Shown one piece after another: positions 35,064 through 38,815 of a stretch of DNA of 38,815 nucleotides. Source of the stretch: an uncultured Lachnospiraceae bacterium. Lineage in GTDB: Bacteria > Bacillota > Clostridia > Lachnospirales > Lachnospiraceae. The notes beneath the pieces are model-generated. The model was given only the letters and a program-made list of their open reading frames with translations. It ran no database searches and was not told the DNA's origin. Location of the stretch: NCBI GenBank assembly GCA_947089585.1, contig CAMULB010000007.1, forward strand, positions 1 to 38,815. Reading direction: 5' to 3'. A program made the translations under genes and the position numbers. Within the stretch, counting starts at the first letter, position 1, and every line of letters begins with the position of its first letter.

Positions 35064-37691
35064 CTATTTCAGCAACAAAGAAAGTACCTTTGGACGCGCA
35101 CCTTTTTCATATTTGAATTTTAAAGCATGCCTGATAATTTCTGGCAAATAATATCGGTCATTATCTATTTTTAAATAGCCTTCTTGTTTCATAATCTTTT
35201 CTTCCGTTTGAGTAAGATTAAACGTATCTGCTGAAAAAGGTAAAACTTTTTTTTCTTCCGATGCATGTTCTAATTTGTCAAAAATCGGCCCCAGTGCTTT
35301 AATTTCATCTCTTATTTCGCCAATCTTATCATTAGAACAATCTGAAACTGCCTTTCGGATTTCTGCTGGCATTAAATATCTGTCCTCATACTTTGCTTTC
35401 CCTACATGTGTAGTCGCCTTTTCCAAAAATCTGATAATGTCACGTGCCTGTAGCTGTCCGTTAAAATCTGATAGTGCCGCCAAAATCCATCTTGAAGAAT
35501 AGGCTTCATTAGAAGTTGGTTTTCCCAGCTTAACTCCCCATAATTTATTAAGTGTCTGTTCAATTACTTCTCCTGGTGCTATTTCAATTGGTATATTTTC
35601 CTGATAAAAGTCTGCTACTGCTTGACTTGTCAGCCAAGCTGCCAATCTTAATGCTTCCGTATTAGACCATTGCAATTCAACAGCACGGTATAAAGAGTAA
35701 AATTGTTCATAATTAATTGTTAATGAATCCCGTGCCATATCTTTTCTTAGAAATATGATAAGACCTATATTATGATAGGCTATTTTCACTTCGTCAACTA
35801 AATCCCTACATAATGCTCTGATTGCATTTTTCTCGTTTTCTGACGATATTGTGTGTTCAAAAATCTCTTCTAGACCATCTAGTAAAAATACAATCTTAAT
35901 ATGTTTATATTTTAATTCTTCCTCAAGTTTTTCCAATGACTGATATGTTTTATCAAATGCATTTAAAATAACTTTTTTCCATATTTCTTTCCACTCTAAA
36001 ATATCATGGTCTTTTCTTACCTGCATTAACAGCATATCTTTACTGTCTACATACACTGAATTACTAATTTGTCCTTTCGTTCCACATTGATTGTAATTTG
36101 CTATGGCATTTTTTATAACTTCAGGAAATCCTCCTGCATTTCCTGATGCCAAGAGAGGAACTGTTAGTATACATTCACCATGATTCAGATCTTTTGCCAC
36201 CAGTTCATTTTTATTCATTCGTTCAACAAATTTTTCCCAATATCGCTCCCTTAATATTTCCCTGTACAAAAACGTTTTTCCAGAGCCTTTTGCACCCATA
36301 ATTACCGTGTTTGGAATACTATTTTTATATTTTCTAATTAAATTCTGAATTGATTCAGTCATTAATACCTCAAATGTTTCATTTCCTTCTGCTGTTATTT
36401 GATTTGCCGCAAATTCATGAATTTTCTTTATTACATTGTTTCTTGATATCTTTAAAATACCTACTTTTGTTTCCTTGGGAACCATATAACTATTTTTGAC
36501 AATTTCAGAAATATTTTTATAAAAATCTCTACCACTTAAATTTGCCATTATTTTAGACAATGTTTGCAAGTGTACCAATTCACTTGCAAATGGAAGTTCC
36601 GTCACTATATCATCCATTATAGAATCATCGTTTTCAATTATGCTTGGATGATAATCGGCAACTAATTCGCTGATTATTTCAGCAGTATCCATTCCATTTT
36701 GTACCATAGTTAGTAAAACTTCTGGTATTTTAGAATTTTCATTCAATGGTAGACCTTTACTCAACTGCTGTAAAAGTATCCCTGTTCCTTTTATAGATTG
36801 ATAAGACGTTGATGTAACGAGATATTTTTTTACCCTAGGATCAAAAAGCAAAGGCGCAGAAAATTCGCTTAATCCTGCCCTCAAGTCAATCAACACCAGA
36901 TCTGCATTAACTTTCTCTCCTAATTTTGATAAAACTTCCGCTAATATATATTTTTTATTATAACTAACCGCAAGACTTTCAGGGCTTGCGTACATATCAA
37001 GTAGTTGTTCCACATATCTATATGTTGGTAAAACAATATGCTCTGCCCTTCCCTTCTCTGTTTCTATTTTAACAATCAACTCCGATACTTTATCTGCAAT
37101 TAAATTAATAATTTCTTCCACATTATCCTTCTCTTGTGTAACTTCCAAAAGATCCAAAAAGCTAAATGCCGATTCTTCCTGTTTCATGGTAAGCCACGTA
37201 ATTCCAGGTGCCTCTATATCTGCATCAATGATCAGAAGCTTCTGATCATTCTCTAAATTATTCAACTCAGACCACGCTTTAACAAAAGCCAATAAAGATA
37301 ATGTTCGTCCTACTCCTCCCTTATATGAATGAAAAGCAACAACAGGGACTCCCGGTAACTCCTTTTCTATTAACTCGCTATAATATGCTGTTTTCTGATA
37401 CAAAACATTCCTAAAAAGTGGTGTAGCTATGCCATTGTCTTCTTCATCCTCAGTAATTCTAAAAGACACCTCTAAATATTCACCTGATAAATCTAAAAAT
37501 ATCCTTTTGCCATTGTATTTTTTTCCAAAGATCTGCAATAAAATTTTTTCGGCAGATGATTCAGTTTGTCCTTCTTTTAAATGTATAATTACTTCATCAG
37601 TATATATTTCAGTATAAGAAATCACTCCCTGCCACTTACCTTTATTTAATAACAGTTCTCTTTCTATGTCTTTCCATGTATATATCATCAT
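35064..37691 (-). CDS. Double P-loop ATPase: KGGVGR-type ParA/MinD domain fused to a STAND/AAA-like domain
   Basis: An 875-residue protein. Residues 1-115 are an N-terminal region of unknown fold. Residues about 116-400 are a ParA/MinD-type ATPase: deviant Walker A KGGVGRT at 124-130, A' motif LLIIDADIEAPG, and Walker B DLVLIDLRAGLSE at 264-276, the IDxRxGLS form typical of KGGVGR proteins. Residues about 440-820 are a second P-loop domain with Walker A GAKGSGKT (466-473), Walker B KIVFLLDGLEE (599-609) and a following strand GLIIFLRKDM. The C-terminus (about 825-875) reads like a winged helix. Such multi-ATPase proteins are found in prokaryotic conflict systems. It overlaps the HEPN-like gene by ATGA, so the two are translationally coupled. 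I know of no named system with exactly this pair. No signal peptide or transmembrane segment is seen. The sequence is more AT-rich than its neighbours, consistent with transfer. Confidence 0.75.
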   Translation of the reverse strand: MMIYTWKDIERELLLNKGKWQGVISYTEIYTDEVIIHLKEGQTESSAEKILLQIFGKKYNGKRIFLDLSGEYLEVSFRITEDEEDNGIATPLFRNVLYQKTAYYSELIEKELPGVPVVAFHSYKGGVGRTLSLLAFVKAWSELNNLENDQKLLIIDADIEAPGITWLTMKQEESAFSFLDLLEVTQEKDNVEEIINLIADKVSELIVKIETEKGRAEHIVLPTYRYVEQLLDMYASPESLAVSYNKKYILAEVLSKLGEKVNADLVLIDLRAGLSEFSAPLLFDPRVKKYLVTSTSYQSIKGTGILLQQLSKGLPLNENSKIPEVLLTMVQNGMDTAEIISELVADYHPSIIENDDSIMDDIVTELPFASELVHLQTLSKIMANLSGRDFYKNISEIVKNSYMVPKETKVGILKISRNNVIKKIHEFAANQITAEGNETFEVLMTESIQNLIRKYKNSIPNTVIMGAKGSGKTFLYREILRERYWEKFVERMNKNELVAKDLNHGECILTVPLLASGNAGGFPEVIKNAIANYNQCGTKGQISNSVYVDSKDMLLMQVRKDHDILEWKEIWKKVILNAFDKTYQSLEKLEEELKYKHIKIVFLLDGLEEIFEHTISSENEKNAIRALCRDLVDEVKIAYHNIGLIIFLRKDMARDSLTINYEQFYSLYRAVELQWSNTEALRLAAWLTSQAVADFYQENIPIEIAPGEVIEQTLNKLWGVKLGKPTSNEAYSSRWILAALSDFNGQLQARDIIRFLEKATTHVGKAKYEDRYLMPAEIRKAVSDCSNDKIGEIRDEIKALGPIFDKLEHASEEKKVLPFSADTFNLTQTEEKIMKQEGYLKIDNDRYYLPEIIRHALKFKYEKGARPKVLSLLLK

Positions 37692-38134
37692 TGTCTTCTC
37701 ATCCCTTCTTTAATCCAACAAGCAATATCATTTAACGAGTCCTCTATCTTTTCTTCCTTGTCTAATTGTTTATCTTTTGTTTTAATACAATATCGGTAAA
37801 ATTGATGATAATTTTCTGTATCTACAACGTCTTTATGTACAGTTTTCAATTGTATAAATTTAAAATTTCCTTGTTGTCCCAATTCTTTTAATATTTTTTC
37901 CAAATTGTGAGATTTCAAAATTTTTATCCTTTTATCATTGGTGTTTTCTAAAATTTTTCGGGGATTTTCTTCGCTCCATTTATCTAATAACTTATATTTT
38001 AAGCCGCATTCCACACTATAAATCAATAATAATCTTCTGCTGTTTATATCTGCATTTTCGCCTTTGAGTCGTTTATATGACTGGTAATGCTTTTCGTATC
38101 CTTTTCTATAATCTCTCTTATCTGCAATCAGCAT
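37688..38134 (-). CDS. Small HEPN-like protein, partner of the double ATPase
   Basis: A 148-residue helical, basic protein. Two stretches look like HEPN domains: RRLLLIYSVECGLKYKLLDKW (residues 33-53), like the first long helix, and ILKSHNLEKILKELGQ (72-87), like the usual SHDLxxLL stretch. R69 and H76 are spaced R-x6-H, within the range of the HEPN RNase motif (R-x4-6-H), but their place before, rather than in, the last helix makes catalysis uncertain. Its stop codon overlaps the start of the ATPase gene (ATGA), and it comes first in the operon. A HEPN toxin or nuclease controlled by an ATPase is a common plan in anti-phage and abortive-infection systems; that role here is inference. Confidence 0.5.
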   Translation of the reverse strand: MLIADKRDYRKGYEKHYQSYKRLKGENADINSRRLLLIYSVECGLKYKLLDKWSEENPRKILENTNDKRIKILKSHNLEKILKELGQQGNFKFIQLKTVHKDVVDTENYHQFYRYCIKTKDKQLDKEEKIEDSLNDIACWIKEGMRRQ

Positions 38135-38259
38135 TTCTCATATTCCTTTCATTTCTCATCTGTTCCCAATAATCATATCTTCTTCCAAAAAATAAATCAA
38201 AAAAGTTTTTGTTCATAATCAACTGGTCAACATTTTTCCCTTTATTTTCGGAGAGTTTC

Positions 38260-38276
38260 ATGATACACTGTATCAT
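38260..38276. promoter_or_regulatory. 17-bp palindrome in the leader of the HEPN-ATPase operon
   Basis: ATGATACA-C-TGTATCAT, a perfect 8-1-8 inverted repeat 126 bp upstream of the HEPN-like start codon and about 110 bp downstream of the promoter. A regulator binding site or RNA structure is possible; no regulator gene is next to it in the window. Confidence 0.5.
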
Positions 38277-38394
38277 TTCAAATAAAAAGTGCAAATTATC
38301 ATCCTACAAGCTATTGAGATATGGAATTGCTTGTCTTTGCAAAATTGACATGTACAATTAGCACATTTCTTATTTATACGATAATCTTTTACTT

Positions 38395-38423
38395 AGTATA
38401 CCCTAAAAAATAATTTCTCTCAA
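38395..38423 (-). promoter_or_regulatory. Promoter of the HEPN-ATPase operon
   Basis: Minus strand -35 TTGAGA (38423-38418), 17-bp spacer, -10 TATACT (38400-38395). It predicts a leader of about 250 nt before the HEPN-like gene, with no other convincing frame in it. The region 38135-38465 otherwise holds only the 17-bp palindrome. Confidence 0.65.
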
Positions 38424-38465
38424 TATACTTTTAAAACACTTTTTGCATCTGCTTGAATAACACAA

Positions 38466-38492
38466 AAGCGGAAGATGTTATATCCTCCGCTT
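38466..38492 (-). terminator. Terminator of the right spmA fragment
   Basis: On the minus strand AAGCGGAGGAT pairs with ATCTTCCGCTT (11 bp, one G-U) around a 5-base loop, followed by TTGTG. The spmA stop codon (38480-38478) lies inside the hairpin. The tail is short in T, but the stem is strong. Confidence 0.65.
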
Positions 38493-38768
38493 CCGATCCA
38501 TGAGCTTACAATACACCACCGCTGCCAGCGTACTCACTGCCGTCGCTGCAATCGCCGGCCCAACGATCGCCGTTGGATTTACACTACCGTATTGGCTCCG
38601 ATAGGCAATGATATTGACCGGAATCAGCTGCAGCGACGAGATATTCAAGATCAGGAATGTGCACATTTCATTACTGGCAATGCCTTGTTTTCGGATCGGG
38701 CCTGGAAGCGTTCTGCTTCTCCGGTTCTCTTCCAATTGTTCTAATTCTTCCATTGCCTTTAGCCCCCC
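38478..38768 (-). pseudogene. spmA: Truncated 3' part of spmA, spore maturation protein A (right copy)
   Basis: About 97 C-terminal residues of SpmA are present and intact: GLKAMEELEQLEE, SNEMCTFLILNISSLQLIPVN, IIAYRSQYGSVNPTAIVGP and AVSTLAAVVYCKLMDR. In SpmA the segment before GLKAMEEL should read like NxLGLGxAATPxG. Here that is replaced by KVRVTNLTQG, which has no such similarity, so the gene is broken at about 38768. The frame stays open to the window edge. SpmA is a membrane protein with a nucleoside-recognition (Gate) domain needed for spore core dehydration. Whether a full copy exists elsewhere cannot be seen. Confidence 0.8.
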
Positions 38769-38770
38769 TT

Positions 38771-38788
38771 GTGTCAAGTTAGTGACAC
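38771..38788. repeat. Inverted repeat at the spmA breakpoint
   Basis: GTGTCA-AGTTAG-TGACAC, a perfect 6-6-6 inverted repeat, 3 bp from the point where SpmA similarity stops. It contains TTAGTGACA (38779-38787), also found in the repeat beside the left relic. It may mark the end of a mobile element or a recombination site. Confidence 0.6.
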
Positions 38789-38815
38789 GAACTTTGTGAA
38801 AAACATCTTGTAATA

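Noticed and set aside
38475..38744. Plus-strand open frame opposite the right spmA fragment
   Set aside because: The minus strand matches SpmA well, so the plus-strand frame is a shadow.
34604..38815. Insertion sequence or integrase gene within the island
   Set aside because: No transposase, integrase or recombinase motif is visible. Mobility is inferred only from the split spmA tails.

Overview
The window looks like the replication-origin region of a spore-forming member of the Clostridia, most likely Lachnospiraceae. The basis is the gene order jag-yidC-yidD-rnpA-rpmH-oriC-dnaA-dnaN-yaaA-recF-gyrB-gyrA, a long Gram-positive-type SRP RNA, spmA-derived sequence, and several proteins that resemble families common in Lachnospiraceae (DUF3881, DUF4446, DUF6128). 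No database search was possible, so family names rest on recognised motifs and gene order.

Layout. Positions 1-4710 (minus strand) hold a signalling and transport locus: an OmpR-type response regulator, a histidine kinase and two FtsX-like permeases, the last cut by the window edge. A four-copy 11-bp direct repeat sits directly upstream of the permeases. A tRNA-Arg(CCT) with its own terminator follows at about 4.8 kb. From 4.9 to 17.8 kb nearly all genes are on the minus strand: DUF3881, DUF4446, parB, parA, two perfect parS sites, a DegS-like protein with degenerate kinase motifs, then rsmG, mnmG, mnmE, jag, yidC, yidD, rnpA and rpmH. One plus-strand alpha/beta hydrolase interrupts them. Orientation flips at dnaA (18.3 kb), with DnaA-box-like sequences on both sides of it. 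dnaA, dnaN, the S4-domain gene, recF, gyrB and gyrA follow on the plus strand. Gene direction and parS placement both mark this as the chromosomal origin.

From 26.9 to 34.7 kb lies a mixed region: two overlapping paralogous HTH regulators, a PsiE-like membrane protein, SRP RNA with tadA, an NrdG-type radical SAM activase with a possibly structured leader, a GNAT acetyltransferase, a repeat-containing two-domain protein, and a PerR-like regulator next to a reverse rubrerythrin. Similar palindromes lie in the promoters of the last two, which suggests a peroxide-stress pair.

From 34.9 kb to the end is an AT-rich accessory island. A two-gene, translationally coupled cassette encodes a small HEPN-like protein and an 875-residue double-ATPase (a KGGVGR-type ParA domain followed by a STAND/AAA-like P-loop domain and a probable winged helix). 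It lies between two truncated, non-identical copies of the 3' end of spmA, each followed by its own terminator. This is the best candidate for an undescribed system, plausibly anti-phage defence. Function is inferred from architecture and context only.
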